A stretch of DNA of 64,000 nt, taken from contig NC_069662.1 in NCBI RefSeq assembly GCF_027244095.1, positions 15,216,501 through 15,280,500 on the forward strand, written 5' to 3'. Source of the DNA: Hemicordylus capensis (Eukaryota; Chordata; Lepidosauria; Squamata; Cordylidae). The notes under the pieces were generated by a model that saw only the letters and a program-made list of their open reading frames with translations, did not search any database and was not told the origin of the DNA. Within the stretch, counting starts at the first letter, position 1, and each line of letters opens with the position of its first letter. Below are positions 1-10,881 of the stretch, one piece after another. A program made the translations under genes and the position numbers.

Positions 1-131
1 AGTTTTGGCGTCTGTGCGAATGCGTTTGCATGCATGTTAAGGAAGGCTGATGGAACTGAGTAGAAAATTTAGCCATAAATGTCAGTATCTGCTAATTCTA
101 AATGTTCTTCTGTTAACTTGGTCCTTTACAG

Positions 132-374
132 CACCCCCAAATCAAGGGGAAGGAGACTCTCACTCAAATGATGCCAATGTTTTGGAGAAGAAGGAACCAG
201 AAAATCCAGACATGGATCCCTCTGTGACAACTGAAAGCGAGAACTTGAACAATGACCCACACTGTGAACAGAAGCTTCGTGAAGTTCCAGAACTGGCCTT
301 GGATGGAGGAGTGTCACAGTTGAGAGAGAACAGAGCTTCACTGGCTGTGTTACCTTCAGAACCGTCTCTGATCT
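132..374 (+). CDS. 5' exon A of plus-strand VLIG-like gene
   Basis: Probable internal coding exon of the VLIG-like gene whose main exon lies at 11,311. It is bounded by a good acceptor (pyrimidine-rich, ending TTTACAG at 131) and a GTATGT donor at 375. It is 243 nt, begins and ends in phase 1, and encodes 81 residues of acidic, polar, low-complexity sequence (for example VLEKKEPENPDMDPS) without a recognisable domain. A second exon at 4,094 has clearly related sequence, the same phases and related flanks, so the two arose by tandem duplication. The gene continues left of the window, so its start codon is not seen here. I infer it belongs to the VLIG gene from phase compatibility and orientation. 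It could instead be a decayed exon or belong to another transcript. Confidence 0.5.
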
Positions 375-424
375 GTATGTATCTCTCTTACTACCTATAC
401 TGTGTCAGTATTTGTAATGGTTAA

Positions 425-1315
425 TTTAATGTATTCAGTCTTTGATGATGCTTTAGAATAAGTGGTGCACCTACCGTGGGACTTCAGAAATGAGTCTCTG
501 TCACTCGACTGTATACAATGCCTTCATACGGAAAGCCACAAGACTGCTGGTGCTTTCTCAGAAATGATGAGGGCTAGGAACCCTGTTAAAATGAAAACAC
601 TGGTGTTTCTCAGGCTACAACTCAGTCCACACATGGCCTGGATTTATATTGTACTGAGGACCTGCATCTTGTGTGTTAATCAGTACTAGCTGCCCAGGTG
701 CAGAGCAGCAACGCCTCTAGTTCACCCTTCATTCTCGGGGGCCCCCTCATTCTCGGCCCAATTTGGGCCACCTGCCGCTTTCCCCACCCTCCTGTCGCTT
801 TCTCTCGCCTGCCCTTTGTTGGTGCTTTCCCCGCCACCACTTTCCCTCATCTGTTTCTCTCGCCCATTTGCTTTTCCCCATCAGTTCGCTTGTGAACTCT
901 CGCGAGAGCTGCCACGCATGGAATTAGCGACAGGTACACCTTGGAGAAATAGATTTCTCTAAGATATATATATATGATATTCAGCCCCTGACCAAACTTC
1001 TCAGGGCATTGCCCCATCAACAACACATAGCTTCACATCCTCCTGGCTCCTCGGAAATCCCTTTTGCATCAGTTTATTTGGATTTCTACTTCTCTAGCCA
1101 TCTTAAAGGGAATTGCCCAGCCCCTGAGGTTTCCTCCTGTTCAAATTGACCTTTTACTTCCTTAACAGAAGTTGAATTGATGTTTAGCATTTCCTGGCTG
1201 AACTTTCCCCTCCAGCATTTAGAATATTGCTGTGAGTTTGGGTGGATAGTGGCTGGCCATTCTTTTATACATCCGTCACTGTTAATGACTCTGAATGACT
1301 TCATAGGAACAAAGG
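425..1315. other. Intron of plus-strand VLIG-like gene
   Basis: The first 100 bp are homologous to the intron after exon B. The rest is pyrimidine-rich (about 720-900) or unremarkable sequence with no supported gene. Confidence 0.4.
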
Positions 1316-1317
1316 AG

Positions 1318-1620
1318 GCTGCCATATACTGAGTCAGACCATTGGTCTATCTAGCTTGGTACTGTCTTCACAGACTGGCAGCAGCTTCTCCAAGGCTGCA
1401 GGCAGGATTCTCTCCCAGCCCTATCTTGGAGATGCTGCCAGGGAGGGAACTTGGCACCTTCTGCTCTTCCCAGAGCGGCTCCATCCTCTGAGGGGAATAT
1501 CTTACAGTGCTCACACTTCCAGCCTCCCTTTCATATGCAATCAGGGCAGAAGACTGTACTTAACTAAGGAGACAAGTCATGCTTGCTACCACAAGACCAG
1601 CTCTCTTCCATCCTGGGGAA
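1318..1620 (-). repeat. tRNA-derived SINE (reverse)
   Basis: Carries the CTGAGTCAGACCATTGGTC and GGCAGCAGCTTCTCCAAGG strings of a squamate tRNA-derived SINE. In other copies in this window the family's tRNA-like head (AGCTCAGTGGTAGAGC) is visible. Confidence 0.7.
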
Positions 1621-1659
1621 GGGTCCACTGGGAAATGTGAGAGAGTCACATATTTAAAA

Positions 1660-2105
1660 TAATAAAAACATAGGATCTGGCTTACACTGAGTCAAACTAT
1701 TGATCCATCTAGTCACTACAGGGTTTCTTAACCTTGGGCCACCAGATGTTGTTGGACTACAACTCCCAGAATCCCTAGCCACAAAGGCCATGTCTGGGGA
1801 TTCTGGGAGTTGTAGTCCAACAACATCTGAGGGCCTACACTGACTGGCAGTGACTTTTTAAGATTTCAGGCAAGAGTGTTTCCCACAACTGCCCTATCTT
1901 ATTTATATGGAAACCACTTTGGGAACTTTTGTTGAAAAGCAGTATATAAATATCCGTCATAGCTGGCAATGTTGGGGATTGAACCTGGGGCAAAACAGAT
2001 GCTCTACCACTGAGCTACAGCCCCATTCCCTAAGAGGAATATCTTACAGCAGGCCGTGCTCCCAGGTAGTCACTCATCCCAATCCAACATTCTGTTCTGC
2101 TCTAG
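1660..2105 (-). repeat. tRNA-derived SINE (reverse) interrupted by a palindromic MITE
   Basis: SINE body before 1,720 and after 1,838, with the tRNA-like head at about 1,967-2,031 (reverse of GGGGCTGTAGCTCAGTGGTA, with a B box GGTTCAATCCC). The fold-back MITE sits inside. A LINE 3'-tail-like piece lies at about 1,900-1,960. Confidence 0.7.
1720..1838. repeat. Palindromic MITE (GTAGTCCAACAACATCTG family), copy 1
   Basis: Arms CCAGATGTTGTTGGACTACA and its complement around a GC-rich centre. About eight related copies lie in this window. Confidence 0.8.
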
Positions 2106-2734
2106 TGTGAACGTGGACCAGAACGGAGGAACTGGCTCTGTTCTCAGTGGCCGCGGAATTCCATGGGGTAGGGCAGGTTTAGCCTCCAGCTCAGTGGGTG
2201 TCCCCAAGTGTACCTCCTGAGGGGTAAAGTCCCTTTTATATTTTATCATATAAAAATATGATGAATAAATAAAATAAAGTCAAGCACTGTTCTTAGGGAC
2301 ACACTTGCACAGAGGGCAAAAATCTTGCACCCACCCCTGATGTCAAGTGCCCAGCCATCACTGATGGGGATGCCTTAGCCTAGTGCTAACTGAGCAAAGA
2401 GGCCCCTTTTCAAGTGGTGGTTCTCTTCCTTTAGTGGGGGAGAGGAACTGACCCTATCCATCCCCAGCACAGCATCTCTCCGGTGGCTGTTGCTGGTGTT
2501 TGATTTTGTTTCTCTTTTAGATTGTGAGCCCTTTTTGGACAGGGAGTCACTTTATTTATATCGAGGTAAACTACTTTGGGGACTTTTTGTTGAAAAGCAG
2601 TTTATAAACATCTGTCATGGTGCACTGAGTCTCTGTTAGGGTTGCCAACTCTCCCGCACTGTGCAGGATGTCCCGACTTCCAGTGGGGGGATGCTCGTGC
2701 CGTTCAGGGCGCTGTTTCCCCTGCTCTTTTACCT

Positions 2735-3040
2735 TTTTTTAAAAAAATTAACTTTTAAAGCTGCTGCTGAGCGGCGGCAGAGCAGGATGGTGGCAAGAGC
2801 TCTCCCACCTCCCAAACTATGGGAAAGGAATGGCTGCTGGCAGGGGTGGGCGCCTGGCGACAGGCACGCTACTGCTAAAAGAAAGGCTTTCAAGCACTCA
2901 CTGCCGCAGCCACCACTGACTGACTGCAGCAGGAGGGAGAGGCAGAGAGAGCAGCCATTCCTTTCCCATAGTTTGGGAGGCAGAAGAGCTCTTGCAGCTG
3001 TCCTGCTCAGCGGCAGCTTTAAAAAAATTTTTTTAAGCCA
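2735..3040. repeat. Fold-back element with long arms
   Basis: The left arm (about 2,741-2,843, A-rich then CTTTTAAAGCTGCTGCTGAG to GGGAAAGGAATGGCTGC) is complementary to the right arm (about 2,958-3,036, GCAGCCATTCCTTTCCC to GCAGCTTTAAAAAAATTTTT). The central loop is about 115 bp. Open frames across it on both strands are a by-product of the symmetry. Confidence 0.75.
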
Positions 3041-3404
3041 AGCCCCGCTCCTAGGTGGCCATGCCCCCGGTCCCCTCGGAGTCCCTATCCTGATTCCAGA
3101 CAAGAAACAGAGGCTGCAAAGCCAAAAGCCGTGTAATAAATCTATTAAACACGTAATATATACATAGTCTGAAAAGACAATAGCACTGAATGGGTCAAAC
3201 AATGGAAGAGTCCACCACAGTCCCTATATGAACATGGGTGCATACACCAATACAAAACAATAGTCAATTAGAGTCATTGTTCCGGGATAAATAGTTGAAA
3301 AATCAGAGCCCAGAAAATGAATTGGAGCGTGTAATCCAAAGATAACATCCAAGGGGGATTCCAGACAATGCAATGTTGGCAGCCCTACTGTGCATGGAGA
3401 GATC

Positions 3405-3850
3405 TTGCCAGGGGCAGAGCAACCATTAGGCAAACGGGTTCAAAGAACCCAGGCCGCACCAAATCAGGGGCCGCACCTCACGGCCCTGACATGCCCCCCA
3501 CATCTGACGTTGGATGTGGGCGTGCTGGTTTAGCGTGGGCCCCGCTTGGGAGTTAAAGGGCCGCTGCGTTCACAGCGCGGCCAGGAGAAGGCAGGGAAGA
3601 GCTGCTCCTGGCTGCACCCTTCGGGAGTTAAATGGCCGGCACTGCAAACGTAGTGCTGGCTGGACTCCCAACTCCTGAATGGAGCTGTGTGGCTCCATTC
3701 GGGAGCCAGACCATACCCCCTGCATCTGACGTCAGACACAAGGGGCAGGGTAAGCGGGGTCGTTGCCGTGGCTGCACACGGGCCGCTGACGGTCAGGATC
3801 CGCGTCTGGATCTTGCACCCTTTCTCTGTCTTTGCAACAGGAATGCATAG
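3405..3850. repeat. GC-rich interspersed repeat carrying a CRE-like palindrome, copy 1
   Basis: Shares GGGTTCAAAGAA and GACATGCCCCCCACATCTGA-like units with copies at 38,265 and 58,535. Contains TGACGTCA at 3,727-3,734. Confidence 0.55.
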
Positions 3851-4093
3851 CCTATTAAAATAATAGCAGGCATTTTGCTAGTAAAGAACTGTTGATTTCT
3901 CTGAAAGCTGGAAAATAACATGGGGCTCATGCTGAAAAGATTCTTTCAATGATTTCTTTTCATGATTCTTGCAGGTATCTGGAAGTATTGGGGTATTTTG
4001 TGGGAGAGACTAATGTAACAAAATACAATCTTAACCGCAAACTTCAGCCTCTAATCATTCTAAATGTCTTTCTTTAAATTTACTTCTCTGCAG

Positions 4094-4327
4094 CATCCCC
4101 AGATCACCCCTGGAACCCAAATTATGCCAAGGTTTTGGAGAAGGAACCAGAAAATCCAGTTGCGGATCCAGAAGACAAAGGATTATCTGAGATGAATGGA
4201 AGTGGGAACTTGAAAGGGGCCCCGTGCTTTGAGCAGAAGGGTCCTGAAACTCCAGAAGCAGTCTGGGAGGGAATGCCAGATCGGAGAGAGAAGGCACCGG
4301 TAGTTACCGTGTCACAGAATTCTAAAG
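4094..4327 (+). CDS. 5' exon B of plus-strand VLIG-like gene (duplicate of exon A)
   Basis: Probable coding exon of 234 nt, with acceptor CTTCTCTGCAG ending at 4,093 and donor GTATGTGTAAG from 4,328. Phase is 1-1, encoding 78 residues with the same VLEKEPENP core as exon A and a similarly acidic composition. Homology to exon A extends into both flanking introns, including a shared TACTGTGTCAGTATTT string just after each donor and a shared AGAATAAGTGG string further on. In this copy a Sauria-type SINE separates those two shared strings, so the SINE entered after the duplication. A symmetric phase 1-1 exon can be added or skipped without changing the frame. No enzymatic domain is visible. Membership of the VLIG transcript is inferred. 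Confidence 0.55.
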
Positions 4328-4384
4328 GTATGTGTAAGTCTTTCCTACTCTCTATACTGTGTCAGTATTTATACTTTTACATTT

Positions 4385-4562
4385 ATATCCCACTCTTCTT
4401 CTGAGGAGCTCAGAGTGGTGTACATGGTTATTTTTATCCTCGGAACAGCCCTGTGAGGTAGGTTAGGCTGAGAGATACATGACTGGCCCAGAGTCACCCA
4501 GTGAGTTTTGTGGTTGAATGGAGATTCGAACTCGGGTCTTCCCGGTCCTAGTCCAACACTCT
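4385..4562 (-). repeat. Sauria-type tRNA SINE (reverse)
   Basis: Contains TGACTGGCCCAGAGTCACCC and GGTCCTAGTCCAACACTCTA, the reverse of the Sauria SINE body and head. It interrupts the intron flank of exon B. Confidence 0.8.
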
Positions 4563-5269
4563 AACCACGGTCTTGGTTGATGCCCCAGAATAAGTGGTAT
4601 ACCTACAGTGAGACTTAAAAAGCTGTTCCCATCCTCTATTACAGGGGTTCCCATCCTTGAAGTGCTCCTGTGGGGTACTTGCTGCCTCCCTATTCTGCAG
4701 AAAATTGCCAATGCTATTTGTTCCCCTCTGAGGACCACTGGCTTGAAGCCAAGGTGTCTTCAGCAATATGTCGGCTACAGAAGGGGAGGGAGGAGGGTGA
4801 AGAAGACCCTCCTCCGCTGCTCCCGATTGGCTGACTGCTCGGCCTATCCCCTTCCCCTCAGCCTGGCTTCAGCCCACATTCTCTCATGAAAAGAGCTGTG
4901 GCACCTTATTGAATCCTACGACACTGTCTTTAATTCGCAGACATGAGAATGTGAAAACAATTCTCTCCAGGTGGAGGAATGACACTTAGCATCCTTCCTT
5001 CACTCCTCTGTTGAATGGCTGGCTGTCGCTGAAGATCTACCTACCCCTCCCTGCAGCCATCCTGACAGATGGACTCTGTAGCCAAGGAAATGCTGTCTGA
5101 GCCCTGGCCACAAGTCTTCAAAGCATGGGGAAAGGGTGGGAGGCACAGTGTTTCTCTTCATTGCTGGAAGGATTCGGGAGTTAAAGTTGTGATTGATATG
5201 GTGATGTGTTTTAAATGGATAGGCTGCAGCAGCGCTGTATCTCCTGCACCGGTGGCCATTGTCTTCACA

Positions 5270-5870
5270 GGCAATTGAAGCCTGTGATGACAAATTGATG
5301 ACCAGGGGACCAGAGCACCTTTCTTATGAGGCAAGACTACACCTGGGGCTTTTTAGTTTAGAAAAAAGACGACTGCGGGGAGACATGATAGAGATCTATA
5401 AAATCATGCATGGTGTGGAGAAAGTGGATAGAGAGAAATTCTTCTCCCTCTCACATAACACTAGAACCAGGGGTCATCCCATGGAATTGATTGCTGGGAA
5501 ATCTAGGACCAACAAACGGAAGTACTTTTTCCACACAACGCATAATCCACTTGTAGAATTCTCTGCCACAAGATGTGGTGACAGCCAACAACCTGGATGG
5601 CTTTAAGAAGGGTTTGGATAACTTCATGGAGGACAGGTCTATCAACGGCTACTAGTCGGAGGGCTGTGGGCCACCTCCAGCCTCAAAGGCAGGATGCCTC
5701 TGAGTACCAGTTGCAGGGGAGTAACAGCAGGAGAGAGGGCATGCCCTCAACTCCTGCCTGTGGCTTCCTGCGGCATCTGGTGGGCCACTGTACGAAACAG
5801 GATGCTGGACTAGATGGGCTTCCTTGGGCCTGATCCAGCAGGGCTGTTCTTATGTTCTTATATGTTCTTA
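5270..5870 (+). mobile_element. CR1-type LINE 3' end
   Basis: Encodes the ORF2 C-terminal pattern LRGDMIEIYKIMHG ... NTRTRGHPMEL, followed by the 3' UTR and short TGTTCTTA-type terminal repeats near 5,850. A truncated, frameshifted LINE copy. Confidence 0.7.
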
Positions 5871-5896
5871 AGCAGCGAGGAGAGTTCTCTCAGAGC

Positions 5897-6095
5897 CCCA
5901 TAAGAACAGCCCTGCTGGATCAGGCCCAAGGAAGCCCATCTAGTCCAGCATCCTGTTTCGCACCGTGGCCCACCAGATGCCGCTGGATGGAAGCCTACAG
6001 GCAGGAGTTGAGGGCATGCTCTCTCTCCTGCTGTTCCTCCCCTGCAACTGGTACTCAGAGGCATCCTGCCTTTGAGGCTGGGGGTGACCCCATCT
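5897..6095 (-). mobile_element. CR1-type LINE 3' end, inverted against the preceding copy
   Basis: Reverse complement of about 5,660-5,860 (shares GGCCTGATCCAGCAGGGCTG read backwards). It forms a tail-to-tail inverted pair with a spacer of about 30 bp. Confidence 0.75.
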
Positions 6096-6099
6096 TTCC

Positions 6100-7560
6100 T
6101 CCTAGCAGGCTCGGACTGGCTCACCGAGCAGCAGGGCATTGTTCCCGGTGCAGCCTCGCCTGGTGCGTCCTGCTGCGCTCGCTGGGCTCTCCCCGCACCA
6201 GCTACCCGGCTCCCCTTTCCCCCTCTCCCTGTCCGGAGAGCCCCACCTCCTCTCCTTCTGATTGGTCGTGAGACATAGGCTCAGACTGCCCTTAGGGCAA
6301 CAGGGCCTATTCCCGGTGTGCCCACCTGGTGCGGCGCCCTGCCGCGCCCCTTAATCACCCATTCTGCTCAAAACCTGGCCCCTCCCCACATACATCCCAC
6401 CACCCTCTCAGCGCCCCCAGTCCAGCCCTGCCTCCCAGTTCTCCTCCTGCTGCAGTCCTGACCTGCTGGCAGGGGACTTGGCATCAGGCACAGTGGCTAG
6501 GGTGGCCTCATCCTGCCTCTGTGCTCAGGTTTGCATTCTTCCTTCTGCTTTCTAGGAACCAATGCAGAGGTCAGTCGCCGCAACATCATCACCGCTCGCC
6601 GGAGGAGGGGGCAGAACAAACCCAACCCGCAGGCGTGCCGGTCTTCCTTCGTCTTTCCTCCTCGCCAAGATGAGAGGGCAGTACAGGAGCCAGGACCGTC
6701 TCTCTACTTTGGAAGGCCCAGCAACATGGCACCCTGCCAGGACAACACCTCTGCCTGCTGGCTTGCTGCCAGGGAAGCCTCGCCAAAAGAGCCCACTGGG
6801 CAGAATGGAGATGGAAAGGGGCCCGTGGATGTAAAAACAAGTTAGTATAACCCTAACCCATTTATATCCCAGCACTCCCCCCTCTCCCCTTGCAGGATGC
6901 AAAAAAATGTATACCCTTGGGATATTTTTACAAAAATACAGTGTGGACATTCACACAATCAAAAACTGTGTTCTACCCAGGTTTGGGAGCTTCCAATTTT
7001 TGGTTGTGTGGAAGGCAAAGTAAGAGGAAAACCTGGGTAGAAGTATTTGTGTGGAATCAAGGTAGAAAGAAAAGCTGGGTAAGACAGCACCGCCCTACCC
7101 AGCTTTCATACCCAGCATTTGAACAAGGTAGGAAGAAAACCTGTCCTACCCAGCTTTTGCTGGGTCACTTTCCCCTACTCCTACCTAGTTGTTTGCTCCC
7201 ACACAACCCAAAATTGGGAGCGCACACAGTTATTGGGGCAACGCTAGTTGTTGGTTGGTATCTTAATGCTGTGCTTGCTCAAGGAGGTTGTACTTGTACA
7301 AGGATGTTCCGTTAACGGTGGCTGTTACACTAGCTACTTGCACTAAGTCTGGACTGTGTGTTCCAGACCAAAGTTGCACAAACATGTTTGTGCTTGAGCA
7401 GCAAGGTGTGCAACCTTATATGTTTTGCAGGGAAGTTTTGTGCAAGAGTGCAATTTTGAGTATCCGCATTATTTTGTGCAATCTTTTTGTACTGGCTCAA
7501 CTTTGCTTACGCAAGGGCACCAATTAGTCAGGATGCTAGCCACTGGTTCTGTTTAATCTG
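6100..7560. other. Noncoding, GC-rich to plain
   Basis: GC-rich block at 6,100-6,840 with chance open frames on both strands. At 7,000-7,240 there are several repeats of a CTACCCAG / GGTAGGA theme. No gene is supported. Confidence 0.4.
7270..7540. repeat. Interspersed repeat related to 28,770-28,950
   Basis: Both segments contain TTGTGCA-rich text with a shared order (lead CAAGG.TGTT, GCACAACTTTG-like, then TTAGTCA.GATG..AGCCA). Family not identified. Confidence 0.4.
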
Positions 7561-7644
7561 TCTCCTGTCATATTTCTCTGTGTTGAAAAATGAGTGATAC
7601 TAATTTTCCACTTCATGATATCCTGTCTTCTTTTTCACATGAAG

Positions 7645-7695
7645 ACCATGTATCTGGTCATCAAGAGCCTGGAAAGGAAGAGGAAATTGCTGATG
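7645..7695 (+). CDS. Short candidate exon C of plus-strand VLIG-like gene
   Basis: A 51-nt open segment ends in a strong donor (GATG|GTAAGA, exon end 7,695). The best acceptor is TTCTTTTTCACATGAAG ending at 7,644, which makes the exon phase 1-1 and 17 codons long (HVSGHQEPGKEEEIAD core). Its composition matches the acidic exons A and B. Its last base plus the first two bases of the exon at 11,311 makes a GAA codon, in frame with the long GTPase reading frame. The alternative is that the same frame begins at the ATG at 7,590 and this is the first coding exon (35 codons). The sequence cannot decide between these. Confidence 0.4.
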
Positions 7696-7844
7696 GTAAG
7701 ATTTGCCCAGAGACTGATCCTTCTGGGAATGTCTTTACAAAGGTTATGGTATGAAAACAGGGTTATTTTGAAGCTGTCTTTGCATGAACAAAGTTGCTTC
7801 ACTTCTGAACTAATAATGTACTTTGAGGAGCTTGAAGTTGTATC

Positions 7845-8102
7845 GGAAATAATTATTTATTTATTTATTCATTCATTCATTCATTCATTCATTCATTTCT
7901 ATCCCGCTCTTCCTCCAAGGAGCCCAGAGCGGTGTACTACATACTTGAGTTTCTTTCACAACAACCCTGTGAAGTAGGTTAGGCCACGAGAGAAGTGACT
8001 GGCCCAGAGTCACCCAGCAAGTCTCATGGCTGAATGGGGATTTGAACTCGGGTCTCCCCGGTCCTAGTCCAGCACTCTAACCACTACACCATGCTGGCTC
8101 CA
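7845..8102 (-). repeat. Sauria-type tRNA SINE (reverse) with CATT tail
   Basis: Tail of (ATTT)/(CATT) units at about 7,855-7,896, then the body with AGTGACTGGCCCAGAGTCAC and a head ending at CCACTACACCATGCTGGCTC. Confidence 0.85.
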
Positions 8103-8104
8103 TT

Positions 8105-9215
8105 ATGATATTCTAATATATCATAATATAATATTATGATATTCTAATATCCTATACTAAGAAAAGGTATTGTACATAAAACAAAATGATAAATGCATGC
8201 CATGTTCTTTCCTGCTTACAAACTAAGGAAGTAAATATGTCTAAAATCTGGTGTGTTGTCGCTCTTAACAGGGCTGCGATACATTTTCAGGGAGAACCGG
8301 CAGATTGGTGGTGCTTAACCTTTCCCCATCCCAGCCCCATTAATTCCCAGCTCCAGCTGTACAAAGAAACCAGAAGTGAGCCTGATTGGTCAGGAAAGGG
8401 TCCTGAAATAGTACAGGGCGCTTTCCAGACTAGCTGCTGGAACAGCAGCAAAATGCCTCTGTTCGGGCAAGTCTGATTCGGAACGTAAACAGCAGGAGGA
8501 GCAGTCTCGCAGCAACTAACAACCTGAAAAAACAGCAACTTTTTCACGCCGGATATGCAACGTCCTTGCTCTGTATCGCAGCGATTAAATTAGCAACAAG
8601 GCATTGGTAATGTGAACGGTACCCTGCTGTCCGTGTAGGAACTGCAGTGTTGCGCAGGAAGTGCGGAAGCACATTTCCCTGCTACGTCCTGACCCCGATG
8701 TAGGGTCTGGTCGGGAAAGTGCCCAGCTGAATCTCCCAGATGTGGGTGGAAGTAAGCATGTCTGCCTGTGTGCCAGTCTCTCCTGCCACTGCCCGAAGAA
8801 ACAAACCAGGGAGAGGAGAGAGACTAGTTTGAATGTGAAGTGGGGTGTGGTTGTTTTTTAAGTTTAAAAAGAGTAGCAGAAGGCTGGGTGTTGAGTAGGG
8901 CAAAGATTTCCAAGGCACAGAGCTTGAAGGAAGACAGAATGCAGATGGGGAATGTAGGCTTGGGTTTATGAAGGAGAAAGGTACCAGAGGGCAAAGAGAA
9001 CAAGGAGAGAGAGAGGAAGTGGGCACAAGTGTACTGCGGTGCTCTCTTGCTGTCTCCAAAGACTTGATGGTGATGGGTCAAGCCCCTTATTCAAGCGACC
9101 ACATAAGCCCTATTTACGCATTCTGTTCAACCTGTAGGACCTATTCACACACTATGTGCAACAGTTGTATGAGTGCACAGTGTCCACAGACACAGTTACA
9201 GTATTCACATGTTAT
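8105..9215. other. Noncoding; AT palindrome then unassigned sequence
   Basis: TATCATAATATAATATTATGATA-like symmetry occurs around 8,105-8,150. From 8,260 to 8,720 the sequence looks repeat-like (GGGCTGCGATACATTTTCAG) but has no partner in this window. Confidence 0.35.
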
Positions 9216-9222
9216 GTTGAAC

Positions 9223-9390
9223 CAGGGGCGTAGCTAGGGGAGAGGGGGCCCGTGTTCATCATTCTCTCTGGCGGCCCCCCAGAGTGAGGGAGATAATGAA
9301 GAAAATAGGGAGCGGTGGGGCTGGAGGGCCCTCAGGAGCTGGGGGCCCATATTCTTTGAACCCTTTCGCTCAGTTATAGCTACGCCCCTG
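9223..9390. mobile_element. hAT-type MITE, copy 1
   Basis: A 168-bp element with terminal inverted repeats CAGGGGCGTAGCTA...TAGCTACGCCCCTG and an exact 8-bp target duplication TGTTGAAC at 9,215-9,222 and 9,391-9,398. The 8-bp duplication is the hAT hallmark. No coding capacity. Confidence 0.85.
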
Positions 9391-9984
9391 TGTTGAACGC
9401 AGATATAAATGTAAACGTCCACCTGCACCACCCTTTTGAGGGACCTGTCCCCAAGTTCGCTTTTTAAAGATTGTAAGCTCTTTGGGGACAGGGATCCATC
9501 TTATTTTATATACTTATTTATCTGTGTAAACCACTTTGGAAACTTTTGTTTAAAAGCGGTGTATAAATATTTGTTGTAAAATGAACTCGGGTGCAGTTGT
9601 TCACACAAGAACATGGACACTCATTTCACAGAATGTTTGACTTGTACACGAGTCTCCGAAAGTGGGTTGGAAGACGCAGCCTGGTGCGTCACTCGCCTCC
9701 GTGCCAGCACGCACGCCACTCATGATTACAATGTTGGTCTGAAGAGGCGGATGCTGTAATCATGATGAGGCAGGTGCTTCTGTAATTTACTGCTGAGAAC
9801 CGCATATGCTCATGTTTTTACTGGTTTTGACCATTTCAGTCCGTCTGGGATGTGGGGAAATGGAGAACGGCTTCTGTGGTGGACAATGCTTAAAGAGAGC
9901 TCAAGTTTCCCAAAAGTCTGTGCGCCTTTACAGCAAGCAGTGGTTAATGGAAGAAAGAGAAGAACAAAATGGATTCTGAATCTT

Positions 9985-10207
9985 AGCAATATAGCAATAG
10001 CACTTACATTTATATACCGCTTTATAGTCGGAGCTCTCTAAGAGGTTTACAATGATTTAGCATATTGCCCCCCAACATTCTGGGTACTCATTTTACCGAC
10101 CTCGGAAGGATGGAAGGCTGAGTCAACCTTGAGCCCCTGGTCAGGATCGAACTTGCAACCTTCTGGTTACAGGGCGGCAGTTTTACCACTGCGCCACCAG
10201 GGGCTCT
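9985..10207 (-). repeat. tRNA-derived SINE of the CCCCTGGTGGCGCAGTGG family (reverse)
   Basis: Ends in CACTGCGCCACCAGGGGCTC and carries the reverse of GGTTCGATCCTGACC. Matches the plus-strand copy at 60,724. Confidence 0.8.
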
Positions 10208-10713
10208 TCTTATTTTGCAAACGATAGTGTGGGCTTCAGTTTGCCAGACTGCTGTGCTACAAAGGTGCTGTAAAATAATTTTGAGCTATATCCAGACAGA
10301 ATGGATACAATTTTATATGCTGGCTGGAAAGAAACTTTCCCTTCTCCCCCCTTATTCTGGTACTGCTCTCATCAATATAGACGTCACAGGTAGGAGCTAT
10401 TTATGGGTTGTTTTCTGAAAGGAAGTTTGCTTTCCTTTCTATACCACTCCACCACATAACCCCACTCCTTGGGTATCTCATTATGACTCTTTCAAACTAT
10501 TTAGCCTTCTCTGTGGCTGCCCCAAGGAGTTATTCGCCCATGGCTTCATGTTTCAGGGTAAATGTTTAGTGAAGCCACTCCGAAGTACACTCATGGCATT
10601 GAGGGAAGCAGCCCCTCCTCTCTGCTCTGGGGTTGCTTTTGATGCAAGTTCACATGTTTTCCTTCTAGCCCATGTGGGCAAGCGATTGGGTCAGATCAGC
10701 CAATCCTTTCAAC

Positions 10714-10881
10714 CAGGGGCGTAGCTAGTGAAGATGGGGCCTGTGTTCATCCCTCTCTCTGGCAGCCCCTCAGATTGAGGGAGACAATGGAGAAAATAGG
10801 GAGGGATGGAACTGGAGGGCCCCCAGGAGCTGGGGGCCCGTGTTCTTTGAACCCTTTCGCTCAATTATAGCTACGCCCCTG
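10714..10881. mobile_element. hAT-type MITE, copy 2
   Basis: Second 168-bp copy of the element at 9,223, with the same termini and a different exact 8-bp duplication CTTTCAAC at 10,706-10,713 and 10,882-10,889. It is therefore an independent insertion only 1.3 kb away. Confidence 0.85.

Noticed and set aside
1967-2031. tRNA-like sequence with A and B boxes (reverse)
   Set aside because: Part of a tRNA-derived SINE. The cloverleaf is degraded and the body continues into the SINE. Not a tRNA gene.
2661-3202. Overlapping long open frames on both strands
   Set aside because: They lie in a fold-back element whose symmetry keeps both strands open. No domain is recognisable.
5852-6845. Several overlapping open frames of 80-140 codons
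   Set aside because: They cover an inverted CR1 tail and a GC-rich block. Composition is Pro/Ser/Arg-rich, as expected by chance.
7855-7896. CRISPR-like regular repeat
   Set aside because: A simple CATT/ATTT tail of a SINE in a vertebrate genome. No spacers.
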